A stretch of 64,000 bases of DNA, taken from an uncultured Lachnoclostridium sp. (lineage in GTDB: Bacteria > Bacillota > Clostridia > Lachnospirales > Lachnospiraceae). Location of the stretch: contig CAOJBY010000014.1 in the NCBI GenBank assembly GCA_948330435.1, positions 1 through 64,000 of the forward strand, given 5' to 3'. This document shows, in pieces, positions 52,141 to 60,706 of the stretch (within the stretch, counting starts at the first letter, position 1; each line of letters opens with the position of its first letter). The notes under the pieces were generated by a model. The model made no database searches, was not told the origin of the DNA, and saw only the letters and a list, made by a program, of their open reading frames with translations. Both the position numbers and the translations under genes were made by a program.

Positions 52141-53352
52141 ATGCTGACACTAGAAAAATTCGAAGAAGCTTCCGAGGTGGTAAAACAGGTAGCCATTGAG
52201 ACAAAGCTGCTGTACAGTGCATATTTCAGCAATCAGACAGGCAACAAGGTCTATCTGAAGCCGGAAAATATGCAGCTTACGGGAGCTTACAAGATCCGTG
52301 GGGCCTATTACAAGATCAGCACACTGACCGAAGAAGAACGGGCCAGGGGACTCATCACGGCGTCCGCCGGAAATCACGCCCAGGGCGTGGCTTATGCGGC
52401 CAAGGCCTTTGGCGTAAAGGCTGTGATCGTAATGCCCACCACAACACCTCTTATGAAAGTGGAACGCACGAAGAGCTACGGGGCGGAAGTGGTGCTCTAC
52501 GGCGACGTATACGACGAAGCCTGTGCCCACGCCTATGAGCTGGCGGACAAGGAGGGCTATACCTTTATCCATCCTTTCGACGATCTGGCCGTAGCCACGG
52601 GACAGGGCACAATCGCCATGGAGATTGTAAAGGAACTGCCCTTGGTAGACTACATTCTCGTGCCGATTGGCGGCGGCGGTCTCTGCACAGGCGTTTCCAC
52701 CCTGGCCAAAATGCTGAATCCCAACATCAAGGTCATCGGCGTGGAGCCTGCGGGAGCCAATTGTATGCAGGAATCCCTGAAAAATGGAAAGGTGACCACC
52801 CTCCCGACTGTGAATACCATAGCCGACGGTACGGCGGTAAAAACGCCGGGGGAAAAGATTTTCCCCTACATTCAGAAGAATCTGGACGATATCATTACCG
52901 TATCGGACGATGAACTGATCGTGGCATTTCTGGACGTGGTAGAGAATCACAAGATGGTAGTGGAAAATTCCGGACTTCTGACCGTGGCGGCCCTGAATCA
53001 CCTGGATGTGAAGAATAAGAAGATCGTGTCCATCTTAAGCGGCGGGAATATGGATATTATCACCATGTCCTCTGTGGTACAGTTCGGCCTGCGTCAACGG
53101 GATCGAATCTTTACTGTGTCCGTGCTGCTTCCGGACAAGCCCGGCGAGCTGGTGCGGATCGCAGATCTTATTGCAAAGGAGCAGGCAAATGTCATCAAGC
53201 TGGATCACAACCAGTTTGTCAGTACCAACCGAAATGTGGGCGTGGAACTTCGCATCACCGTGGAAGCATTCGGAACCGAGCATAAAAACCGGATTTTCAA
53301 TAAGCTCAAGGATATGGGGTGCAGGCCCAAGCTGGTGAACGTAATGATGTAA
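52141..53352 (+). CDS. ilvA: Threonine ammonia-lyase
   Basis: A 403-aa PLP enzyme deaminating threonine to 2-oxobutyrate. The Schiff-base lysine is Lys51 in GAYKIRGAYYK; SAGNHAQGVAYAA and the phosphate loop GGGGLCTGV follow. A single C-terminal ACT domain (res. ~325-403, from FTVSVLLPDKPGELVRI) indicates allosteric control, as in the ~400-aa ACT-containing form. 2-Oxobutyrate feeds isoleucine, or propionyl-CoA. It is tightly downstream of the toxin-antitoxin pair. Confidence 0.94.
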   Translation: MLTLEKFEEASEVVKQVAIETKLLYSAYFSNQTGNKVYLKPENMQLTGAYKIRGAYYKISTLTEEERARGLITASAGNHAQGVAYAAKAFGVKAVIVMPTTTPLMKVERTKSYGAEVVLYGDVYDEACAHAYELADKEGYTFIHPFDDLAVATGQGTIAMEIVKELPLVDYILVPIGGGGLCTGVSTLAKMLNPNIKVIGVEPAGANCMQESLKNGKVTTLPTVNTIADGTAVKTPGEKIFPYIQKNLDDIITVSDDELIVAFLDVVENHKMVVENSGLLTVAALNHLDVKNKKIVSILSGGNMDIITMSSVVQFGLRQRDRIFTVSVLLPDKPGELVRIADLIAKEQANVIKLDHNQFVSTNRNVGVELRITVEAFGTEHKNRIFNKLKDMGCRPKLVNVMM

Positions 53353-53397
53353 AAGGAATCGCAATGAGAATTGGGCTTATAAGATTTGGAGAGATGA

Positions 53398-53595
53398 ATG
53401 ATGTGGGAAGAATTAGGAATAAGCGGCGGAACGGCAATTATAATCTTGGTGGCATTATATTTTATTATCAAATGGGCAGTAAAAAACGGAACCATAGAAG
53501 CCTATGAGAAAATTACAGGCAACAAAGTAAAAGATGATATCGATGAGTTCTTCCAAAAAGAAGCTGCCGAAAAGGAAAATAAAGAAACGCAGTAA
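53398..53595 (+). CDS. Small single-pass membrane protein, 65 aa
   Basis: One N-terminal helix (GTAIIILVALYFIIKWAVKN) and a charged cytosolic tail (KVKDDIDEFFQKEAAEKENKE). GGAGAG precedes the ATG. Unrecognised family. Confidence 0.5.
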   Translation: MMWEELGISGGTAIIILVALYFIIKWAVKNGTIEAYEKITGNKVKDDIDEFFQKEAAEKENKETQ

Positions 53596-53628
53596 AAAGA
53601 GTTTCCAATTCACAGAACAATAAAACAA

Positions 53629-53648
53629 CAGCACCGGTATAGGTGCTG
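53629..53648 (+). other. Perfect short hairpin in the leader of the rhaM-like gene
   Basis: CAGCACC and GGTGCTG form a 7-bp stem with a 6-nt loop, 26 nt before the start. No U-run follows, so it may be only a weak pause or stabilising hairpin. Confidence 0.3.
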
Positions 53649-53674
53649 CAAAACTGAAACAGGAGGGTATCACT

Positions 53675-54322
53675 ATGGAAAGACATGCGGTGGCAATGCG
53701 GATTCAGCCTGGCTGCTTCAATGCCTACAGGCAGAAATTAGGAGAGGCATGGAAGCCTCTGGTTGAAATCCTGGATCGAATCGGCATACGGAATTTCAGC
53801 CTTTGGAACATTGAGGACAAGGTGTTCGGCTACTGCGAGACACCGGACGGCGTGACAATATCCCAAAAGGACTGGGAGGACTTTCATAAGCTGGAGGAAA
53901 TCATGGACGGCACCTTTACCTGGATTTCCACTCCAGGAGAACCTATGCGTCTGATGTACGAGGACTTCGGCATTGTCCGGGAAAATAAGGAGCTTATACG
54001 TCACCGTGTATTTGTGACAAAGCTAAAGCCAGGCATGCAGGAGGAGTACAAGCTGCGTCATGACAGACTGGCAGAGACAAGAAACGGAAAAGTAACCCAG
54101 GGTCCCGACAGTAACTTTTCCATCTGGAACGCCGGAGACTACATTTTTGGGTATGACGAGATTGACGTAACCATGGAAGCCGAGGAGACCGAGGAAAGCC
54201 GCCAATCCACCATTGACTGGGAGACAAGAATGCTGGAGATTATGAGCTGGTATACCGATGACGTGGACTGGATCACGGGGCTTCACCATAAGCATATTCA
54301 GAGGATTGGGTATCACAATTAG
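53675..54322 (+). CDS. Tandem L-rhamnose mutarotase-like (RhaM/DUF718) protein
   Basis: A 215-aa protein made of two repeats of the ~100-aa RhaM ferredoxin-like domain. Repeat one has RHAVAMRIQPGCFNAYRQKL, RNFSLWNIEDKVFGYCE and WKPLVEILDRIG. Repeat two has RHRVFVTKLKPGMQEEYKLR, SNFSIWNAGDYIFGYDE and ITGLHHKHIQRIGYHN. Ordinary RhaM is a single domain that dimerises, so the fusion gives a built-in dimer. Repeat one lacks the usual end motif, hence perhaps one active site. No rhamnose genes are adjacent. CAGGAGGG precedes the ATG. Confidence 0.8.
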   Translation: MERHAVAMRIQPGCFNAYRQKLGEAWKPLVEILDRIGIRNFSLWNIEDKVFGYCETPDGVTISQKDWEDFHKLEEIMDGTFTWISTPGEPMRLMYEDFGIVRENKELIRHRVFVTKLKPGMQEEYKLRHDRLAETRNGKVTQGPDSNFSIWNAGDYIFGYDEIDVTMEAEETEESRQSTIDWETRMLEIMSWYTDDVDWITGLHHKHIQRIGYHN

Positions 54323-54324
54323 GA

Positions 54325-55551
54325 ATGTACAAAGAATGCTGCAAAAGAGAGAAAGGAAAGTCCTGGTCTTTCACAACCATAAAACCAATATTATTTTATA
54401 CTGCATTTCTCTTGCTATTACTATGCTCCTGTGAAAAACAGGGTGACACAGAAAAAGCTGCGGTTCGTATAGATGCTTTTAAAGATATCCGGATTATCAT
54501 GAATGCAGAAAGTATAGAAGCAGTTCCGATTAAGGCAAAGACTTTGACACCATCATTGCCTGTGGACAGCGAGCCTTTATCCGTTGCACAGATGTTTCGG
54601 GCAGTGCTTCTCGACGAGATGCCTTTTTCAGGTATGGCCAAAGACTTTCCCATGCATCATTATGGCTTTTTGAGTGAATTGCCTTATGGATATGATGATA
54701 AAAATGAGATCTGCCGGTTTGCTGTTGCAGACTTAGACGGTGATGCCGTTCCTGAAGTGGCCGGTGAGATAGAGGGGTATTCCGGGTACATGATCCTCCG
54801 GTACAGGGAGGGAAAAATATATGGTAATTTCGTGGATTACAGGGCAATGATGTTGCTGAAAAAGAACGGTGCATCCATTGGTTCCAGTGGTGCTGGAAAT
54901 AATGTAATACAGAAGTTCTATTTTATTGGAGATACCTTTTTCCCAGACGATAAAGTGCAGCATTATGAGGATGCTTATAGCAATGTATACTATATCAACG
55001 ATGTCTTGGCAGAGGAAAGTCTTGGAAAGGAAGTAGAAACCTTTTTTTATGACATTCCGGGGGCAGAATGGCATGATCTTACGGAAGAGACAGTGGATAA
55101 ATATATTTTGGAAAATCCGGCATTTACAGAGATTCCCATGGAAACGCCGGAAAATATAAGAGAACGGCAGGCTTATCTCGATTCCCTCTCATACCTGCTT
55201 GATTTGACATACACTCTTAATTGGAAGATCCCTGAGGAATATAATGCAAATGGTAAGAGCTACTACAATGGCTGCTATGATGAACTGAATAAGATCTATC
55301 AGTTATGCCAGGAAAGCTTATCCGGAGAAGCCCTGGAGAGTTTAACTGAGGAGCAGAGACATTGGGAAGAAAGCAGCAGGAATATGCTGGAAGAGGACTT
55401 GCAAAAGCTTTATATTAGCAGCATAGATGAGCAGGAGAAAAAGTATTTATATTATAGTTATGGGGATCTTGCCTTAAGACGGACCCTTGCCTTGATAAAT
55501 ATGTATTATGATTATGATTTTTATAATTGGGTGGAAAAAGAGTTTTTTTGA
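54325..55551 (+). CDS. Lipoprotein with C-terminal LprI/DUF1311-like domain
   Basis: A 408-aa secreted protein. Signal peptide (ILFYTAFLLLLLCSC) with lipobox cysteine; a central beta domain containing FAVADLDGDAVPEVAGEI, an FG-GAP/calcium-loop-like stretch; and a helical C-terminus (YNGCYDELNKIYQLCQESLS, LTEEQRHWEESSRNMLEE) resembling the LprI lysozyme-inhibitor fold. It may protect the envelope. The start is 2 nt after the previous stop, so it is coupled. The ribosome site is weak. Confidence 0.7.
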   Translation: MYKECCKREKGKSWSFTTIKPILFYTAFLLLLLCSCEKQGDTEKAAVRIDAFKDIRIIMNAESIEAVPIKAKTLTPSLPVDSEPLSVAQMFRAVLLDEMPFSGMAKDFPMHHYGFLSELPYGYDDKNEICRFAVADLDGDAVPEVAGEIEGYSGYMILRYREGKIYGNFVDYRAMMLLKKNGASIGSSGAGNNVIQKFYFIGDTFFPDDKVQHYEDAYSNVYYINDVLAEESLGKEVETFFYDIPGAEWHDLTEETVDKYILENPAFTEIPMETPENIRERQAYLDSLSYLLDLTYTLNWKIPEEYNANGKSYYNGCYDELNKIYQLCQESLSGEALESLTEEQRHWEESSRNMLEEDLQKLYISSIDEQEKKYLYYSYGDLALRRTLALINMYYDYDFYNWVEKEFF

Positions 55552-55582
55552 ATCCACAGAGGAATTCTTTAGCATTTTCCCC

Positions 55583-55611
55583 TTGCATTTCCACAAAAAA
55601 TGTAGTATGAT
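55583..55611 (+). promoter_or_regulatory. SigmaA-type promoter of the mntP riboswitch transcript
   Basis: TTGCAT (55583-55588), 17-bp spacer, TATGAT (55606-55611). Transcription would start just before the riboswitch. Confidence 0.65.
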
Positions 55612-55643
55612 ACCTCAAAACACATATAGAGATACATATGCAA

Positions 55644-55812
55644 CTATAAGGGAGTAGTTGGCGTTCCCGGTTTTGGTGGTTCTCATTTTTTCAAAAGAGA
55701 TCGGACAGAGTCAGAACGTAACAAAATCAACATCATGACCAAAAGGTCTGGTTTTGTTTGAAACGACGAGACTTATCCGCAGAGACGATCTGTGGATAGG
55801 TCTTTTATTTTT
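55644..55812 (+). ncRNA. yybP-ykoY Mn2+ riboswitch with expression platform
   Basis: The 5' part has the diagnostic AAGGGAGTAGTTGGC (55648 on). A variable stem around TTCTCATTTTTTCAAAAGAGA follows, then AACATCATGACC, and then the terminator region at 55770. The location, 40-200 nt upstream of mntP, is the classical position of this riboswitch, which senses Mn2+ and turns on the exporter. The terminator/antiterminator choice would be made with the AAAATC...GGTTTTG strands. Family assignment is from conserved strings and context; a covariance model was not run. Confidence 0.75.
55770..55812 (+). terminator. Riboswitch-controlled intrinsic terminator
   Basis: GACTTATCCGCAGA (55770-55783) pairs with TCTGTGGATAGGTC (55789-55802) around a 5-nt loop and is followed by TTTTATTTTT. 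It is followed by the AAAGGAGG ribosome site and mntP start at 55850. Mn2+ binding would prevent its formation. Confidence 0.85.
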
Positions 55813-55849
55813 CCATATTTGGGAGATACTACAAAAGGAGGAAAGAAGT

Positions 55850-56428
55850 ATGAGTTTACTGGAGCTATTTATACTGGCGGCAGGGTTGTCCATGGATGCC
55901 TTTGCCGTATCCATCTGCAAGGGCTTAAGCGTGCCAAAGGCGGGAATCCAAGAAAGCGGCATAGCGGGACTTTATTTTGGAGGATTTCAGGCCCTGATGC
56001 CGCTTCTTGGCTTTGTGCTGGGAGTGCAGTTTAAAGAATACATCACCAGTATTGATCATTGGATCGCTTTCGTGCTCCTTGGCATCATCGGCATCAATAT
56101 GATACGGGAAGCAAAGAACTCAGGAGAGAGCTGTGAGGTCTGTCCTCAGGGTCAGGGACCCTTTTCCTTTCAGGCAATGCTGCCCCTGGCCATAGCTACC
56201 AGCATTGATGCCCTGGCCGTAGGCGTTACCCTGGCCTTTTTGCAGGTAAAGATTCTTCCGGCCATAACCTTTATCGGAGTAACCACCTTTGTAATCTCCG
56301 GAGCAGGAATCCGTATCGGGAATCTCTTTGGCAGCCGTTGGAAATCAAAAGCAGAGCTGGCAGGGGGAATTATTTTGATTTGTATGGGTATCAAGATTTT
56401 ATTGGAGCACTTAGGAGTTTTAGGTTAA
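55850..56428 (+). CDS. mntP: Mn2+ efflux pump MntP
   Basis: A 192-aa inner-membrane exporter with six predicted helices arranged as an inverted pair. It has LELFILAAGLSMDAFAVSICKG and a second half with ATSIDALAVGVTLAF; the two conserved aspartate motifs (SMDAFAVS and TSIDALAVG) form the ion path. Start ATG 55850 follows AAAGGAGG. Controlled by the riboswitch. Confidence 0.95.
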   Translation: MSLLELFILAAGLSMDAFAVSICKGLSVPKAGIQESGIAGLYFGGFQALMPLLGFVLGVQFKEYITSIDHWIAFVLLGIIGINMIREAKNSGESCEVCPQGQGPFSFQAMLPLAIATSIDALAVGVTLAFLQVKILPAITFIGVTTFVISGAGIRIGNLFGSRWKSKAELAGGIILICMGIKILLEHLGVLG

Positions 56429-56443
56429 ATAAAAACAAAAACA

Positions 56444-56541
56444 GTGATATCCTGTCAGTGCATAGATCGATTTACAGACACATCTTTTTGTGGCTGGAAA
56501 TTGATCTAGATAAGGGTGTACTGACAGGATATTACGGAACT
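56444..56541 (+). ncRNA. Structured intercistronic element, copy 2
   Basis: The spacer between mntP and the P-type ATPase. GTGATATCCTGTCAGTGCAT (56444-56463) pairs with GTGTACTGACAGGATATTAC (3' arm) over 20 positions including G/U wobbles. AGATCGATTT pairs with AAATTGATCT, and CAGACACA with TGTGGCTG. The 3' bulge holds GATAAGG. It ends in CGGAACT at 56541, before the TAGGAGGAG of the ATPase. The arms differ from copies 1, 3 and 4, but pairing and landmark nucleotides are the same. Confidence 0.8.
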
Positions 56542-56556
56542 AAAATAGGAGGAGTT

Positions 56557-59169
56557 ATGAAAAACAATCACAGCCAAAGCATAGCAGAATTGCAATCACA
56601 GCTTAATACCACAGCCGAGGGCTTAAGCAGCAGCGAAGCCGAAAGATGCCTTTCGGAGTACGGAGAAAACCGTCTAAAGGAAGCAAAGAAAAAATCCCTC
56701 TTCCTAAAATTTCTGGAACAATTTCGGGATGTAATGGTGCTGATCCTTTTGGCGGCTGCAGCCGTATCCTTTTTCGTAGCCCTTTCCGAGGGTGAAAGCT
56801 CCGCATTCTTTGAACCACTTTTAATTCTGCTGATTGTAGTATTAAATGCAATTATGGGTGTCATACAGGAAAACAAGGCAGAGCGATCCTTAGAAGCCCT
56901 TATGAGCATGGCAGCACCTCATGCCCGGGTCATTCGGGACGGACAGGAGCAGGTTATGGATGCGGCAAAGCTGGTGCCGGGAGATATCATCAAACTGGAA
57001 GCAGGAGATTTCGTCCCGGCGGACGCAAGACTCCTTACCTCCCACAGCTTAAAGTCCGAGGAATCGGCCCTGACGGGGGAATCCGTCCCTGCGGAGAAGA
57101 ATGCGGAAGCCATTCTTCCTGAAAACGCACCCCTTGGAGATCGAATCAACTGCATCTATTCCGGATGCAGCATCGTATATGGAACCGCCATTGCAATGGT
57201 AACAGAGACAGGCATGAATACCCAGATGGGAAAAATCGCAGGCATGCTGGAGGGAGAGGGGGAAGTAGAGACGCCGCTTCAGCAAAAGCTGGCCCAGCTT
57301 GGAAAATATATGGGAACCCTGGCTCTGGTGATCTGTGCCATCATCTTTCTAATGGGCTTAGCAGGCGGAACGCCCGTCATGGAGATCTTTATGACAGCCG
57401 TATCCCTGGCCGTATCCGCCATTCCCGAGGGACTTCCGGTTATTGTAACCATCGTTTTGTCCATTGGCGTGGAACGCATGGCAAAGCGTAACGCCATCGT
57501 AAAAAAGCTTCCGGCAGTTGAAACATTAGGCTCAACCTCTGTAATATGCTCCGATAAAACAGGCACCCTGACACAAAATAAAATGACCCTGATCCAGGCA
57601 TATCTGGACAAGGGAAAGGTCACAGAGAAAATAAGCTCAGAAAATTCCCCGGAAGTTCGCAGGCTTCTTTTATACGGAACTCTTTGCAGCAATGGATCCA
57701 TTTGCTTTGAGGAGGGAAAGGAAGTCCCCATCGGGGATCCCACAGAGACCAGCATCATTTCCGCAGCCTATAAAAACGGAATCCGGAAGGAAGAGTTAAC
57801 CGGTCGATATCCACGAGTGGCAGAGCTTCCATTTGACTCGGACCGAAAGCTCATGACCACCATACAGAAAATGGACGGATCCTATATTGCCATCACAAAG
57901 GGAGCCTTTGACATGCTCTCCACAAGGTGCGTACAGGGAGACATGGAAACAGCGGCAAAGATGACAGAAGAGATGAGTTCTAAGGCTCTTCGGGTGCTGG
58001 CTGTGGCATATCGGATTCTTGACAGAGTTCCGGAGGAAATAACAAGTGACTCCCTGGAAAGGGATTTGACATTCTTAGGTTTGGTAGGCATGATCGATCC
58101 GCCCAGAGAAGAAGCGAAGCAGGCGGTAGAACTCTGCAAGAGGGCAGGAATCCGTCCAATCATGATTACCGGTGATCATGTAGTCACAGCTTCCGCCATA
58201 GCCGGACAGCTTGGGATATTGGAAGCCGGACAGACGGCCATAACCGGAACAGAGCTACAAGCCCTGTCAGAAGAAGCATTTGACAAAAAACTGGAAAGCA
58301 TATCCGTCTATGCCCGTGTATCCCCGGAAGATAAAATACGGGTTGTGAAAGCATGGCAGAAAAAAGGCCAGATCGTATCCATGACTGGAGACGGCGTAAA
58401 CGACGCACCGGCATTAAAAGCCGCCGATATAGGCTGTGCCATGGGAATCACCGGAACCGACGTGGCAAAAGGGGCCGCCGACATGACCCTGCAGGATGAC
58501 AACTTCGCAACAATCGTAGCCGCCGTCCGGGAGGGGAGAGGAATCTACAACAACATCCGCAAAACCGTAGGCTTCCTTTTGGGAACGAACATCGGAGAAG
58601 TACTTCTGGTATTCTGTTCCATGCTGCTTTTTAAAGTATCCCCCTTACTGTCCATGCAGCTTCTCTGGATCAACCTGGTCACAGACAGTCTTCCTGCCAT
58701 TGCCCTGGGGATGGAGCCGGTAGAAGACAGTGTCATGGACACAAAACCAAGGCCCAGAGAAGAGGGAATCTTCGCCCACGGCTTAGGCATCCAGGTAATC
58801 CTTCAGGGAATCATGTTCGGCATCCTGTCCCTGGCCGCATTCTGGGTAGGCAGCACCTCCTCGATTGGAATCAAAGCCGGCCGAACCATGGCATTTCTGG
58901 TTCTGGGCTACAGCCAGATTCTCCATGCCTTTAACATGCGTTCCGCCAAATCCCTGTTCCAGACAGGGATCTTCACCAATCGGAAGCTAAACCTGGCCGC
59001 CATGTCATCCATAATCCTGATGGCCTGTGTGCTGTTTATTCCGCCCTTGTCCCAGATATTCGGCCTGACTGCACTACCGGCAAGAATGTACGGAACCGGC
59101 TTTGCCCTGGCATTCTTCCCCATCGTGGTCCTGGAACTGGTGAAAGCCCTGGGACTCATAGCCAAGTAA
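56557..59169 (+). CDS. Ca2+-transporting P-type ATPase
   Basis: Start ATG 56557 follows TAGGAGGAG; the longer open frame upstream runs through the structured element and mntP. The 870-aa P2A ATPase begins with a cation-ATPase N domain (SQLNTTAEGLSSSEAERCL). It has the TGESVPAEKN actuator motif, the phosphorylated Asp in CSDKTGTLTQNKMT, the nucleotide site KGAFDML, the hinge TGDGVNDAPALKAADIG, M4 site AIPEGLPV, and M5/M6 site residues in LLWINLVTDSLPAIALG. It exports Ca2+ (or Mn2+). It lies after mntP and is divided from it by structured element copy 2. Confidence 0.93.
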   Translation: MKNNHSQSIAELQSQLNTTAEGLSSSEAERCLSEYGENRLKEAKKKSLFLKFLEQFRDVMVLILLAAAAVSFFVALSEGESSAFFEPLLILLIVVLNAIMGVIQENKAERSLEALMSMAAPHARVIRDGQEQVMDAAKLVPGDIIKLEAGDFVPADARLLTSHSLKSEESALTGESVPAEKNAEAILPENAPLGDRINCIYSGCSIVYGTAIAMVTETGMNTQMGKIAGMLEGEGEVETPLQQKLAQLGKYMGTLALVICAIIFLMGLAGGTPVMEIFMTAVSLAVSAIPEGLPVIVTIVLSIGVERMAKRNAIVKKLPAVETLGSTSVICSDKTGTLTQNKMTLIQAYLDKGKVTEKISSENSPEVRRLLLYGTLCSNGSICFEEGKEVPIGDPTETSIISAAYKNGIRKEELTGRYPRVAELPFDSDRKLMTTIQKMDGSYIAITKGAFDMLSTRCVQGDMETAAKMTEEMSSKALRVLAVAYRILDRVPEEITSDSLERDLTFLGLVGMIDPPREEAKQAVELCKRAGIRPIMITGDHVVTASAIAGQLGILEAGQTAITGTELQALSEEAFDKKLESISVYARVSPEDKIRVVKAWQKKGQIVSMTGDGVNDAPALKAADIGCAMGITGTDVAKGAADMTLQDDNFATIVAAVREGRGIYNNIRKTVGFLLGTNIGEVLLVFCSMLLFKVSPLLSMQLLWINLVTDSLPAIALGMEPVEDSVMDTKPRPREEGIFAHGLGIQVILQGIMFGILSLAAFWVGSTSSIGIKAGRTMAFLVLGYSQILHAFNMRSAKSLFQTGIFTNRKLNLAAMSSIILMACVLFIPPLSQIFGLTALPARMYGTGFALAFFPIVVLELVKALGLIAK

Positions 59170-59215
59170 CAACTACCCAAATTTCACATTTTGCACACGA
59201 ATTTATACAAAACAC

Positions 59216-59244
59216 TTGATTATTTGACACAATATTGATAAAAT
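59216..59244 (+). promoter_or_regulatory. SigmaA-type promoter for the decarboxylase cluster
   Basis: TTGATT (59216-59221), 17-bp spacer, TAAAAT (59239-59244), 54 bp before the first gene. An overlapping TTGACA at 59224 has no good -10 at standard spacing. Confidence 0.55.
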
Positions 59245-59297
59245 GGTAAACGGCATGAAATGGTTTAGAATTATCATATAAAAATGGAGGGCTGAAA

Positions 59298-60692
59298 ATG
59301 AGTAGTACAGCACAAACCTTGGCAGGTAAGAGAATCGAGAGCTTACTTGACGAGAACAGTTTTGTTGAGATTGGCGGCATGGTGACAGCCAGAAACACAG
59401 ATTTCAACATGCAGCAGAAAGAAACTCCGTCTGACGGCGTCATTACCGGGTATGGAGTCATTGACGGCAATCTTGTGTATGTGTATAGCCAGGATGCATC
59501 CGTATTAAACGGAACCTTAGGTGAGATGCATGCAAAGAAGATCACAAAGCTCTATGACATGGCCTGCAAAATGGGTGCACCGGTAATCGGTCTGATTGAC
59601 TGTGCAGGTGTCCGTCTTCAGGAAGCCACAGACGCTTTGAACGGCTTTGGAGAGATCTATCTGAAGCAGACCCTGGCATCCGGTGTGGTTCCTCAGATTG
59701 CAGCAGTATTTGGAACCTGCGGCGGCGGACTTGCCGTAGTTCCGGGATTAGCCGACTTTACATTTATGGAGGAGAGCAAGGCAAAGCTTTTTGTAAATTC
59801 CCCCAACGCTATTGAGGGAAATGAAGTCTCCAAATGTAACAGTGCATCCGCCAAGTTCCAGGCAGAAGAAGCCGGAAATGTGGACGTAGTCGGAGACGAG
59901 GCAGGAATTTTGGCTCAGATCCGTCAGCTTGTAACCATGCTTCCGGCCAACAACGAGGATGATGCCGCTTATGAAGAGTGCATGGACGATTTGAACCGGG
60001 CATGTGAGGAGCTGGGAAGTGTAGAGTATTCTGCTCCCTACATACTTTCCAGTATTTCCGATGGAAACGTATTCTTCGAGACCAAGGCAAATTATGCAAA
60101 GGACATGGTAACCGGCCTGATTAAATTAAACGGCATGACCGTAGGTGCAGTTGCCAACAATGATACGGATATGACCGCAAGGGGTGCTCTGAAAGCGGCA
60201 GACTTCATCAACTTCTGCGATGCATTCAATATCCCGGTGCTCTCCATTACCAATGTAAAGGGCTATAAGGCAAATATGTGCACAGAGCGTAATATTGCAA
60301 AAGCAATGGCAAAGTTGACCTATGCATTTGCCAATGCCACCGTTCCCAAGGTAAACGTGATTGCAGGCACAGCCTACGGCAGTGCATATGTATCCATGAA
60401 CAGCAAGGGAATCGGTGCCGACGTGGTTTACGCATGGACAGGTTCCTCCATCGGCATGATGGATGCAAAGCTGGCAGCCAAGATTATGTATGCCGACGCT
60501 GATGCGGCAAAGCAGCAGGAGAAAGCAAAGGAGTATGCCGCACTTCAGGCAAGCCCGGAAGCGGCCGCAAGAAGAGGTTACGTAGACAGCATTATCGAGC
60601 CCAAGGACACCAGAAAGTATGTAATCGGTGCATTTGAGATGTTATTCACAAAGAGAGAAGATCGCCCAGACAGAAAACACGGAACGGTTTAA
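59298..60692 (+). CDS. mmdA: Biotin-dependent acyl-CoA carboxyltransferase (MmdA/12S-like)
   Basis: A 464-aa enzyme of the crotonase-like carboxyltransferase family (MmdA, GcdA, PccB, transcarboxylase 12S), transferring CO2 between an acyl-CoA and biotin. The two oxyanion-hole halves are visible: FGTCGGGLAVVPGLADF in the N-terminal half and IAGTAYGSAYVSMNSKGIGADVVYAW with an SIGMMDAK site in the C-terminal half. It is somewhat shorter than MmdA (~510 aa). GGAGG precedes the ATG. It heads the five-gene cluster; the acyl-CoA substrate (methylmalonyl, malonyl or glutaconyl) cannot be read directly. Confidence 0.88.
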   Translation: MSSTAQTLAGKRIESLLDENSFVEIGGMVTARNTDFNMQQKETPSDGVITGYGVIDGNLVYVYSQDASVLNGTLGEMHAKKITKLYDMACKMGAPVIGLIDCAGVRLQEATDALNGFGEIYLKQTLASGVVPQIAAVFGTCGGGLAVVPGLADFTFMEESKAKLFVNSPNAIEGNEVSKCNSASAKFQAEEAGNVDVVGDEAGILAQIRQLVTMLPANNEDDAAYEECMDDLNRACEELGSVEYSAPYILSSISDGNVFFETKANYAKDMVTGLIKLNGMTVGAVANNDTDMTARGALKAADFINFCDAFNIPVLSITNVKGYKANMCTERNIAKAMAKLTYAFANATVPKVNVIAGTAYGSAYVSMNSKGIGADVVYAWTGSSIGMMDAKLAAKIMYADADAAKQQEKAKEYAALQASPEAAARRGYVDSIIEPKDTRKYVIGAFEMLFTKREDRPDRKHGTV

Positions 60693-60706
60693 GAGAGGTG
60701 AATAAT

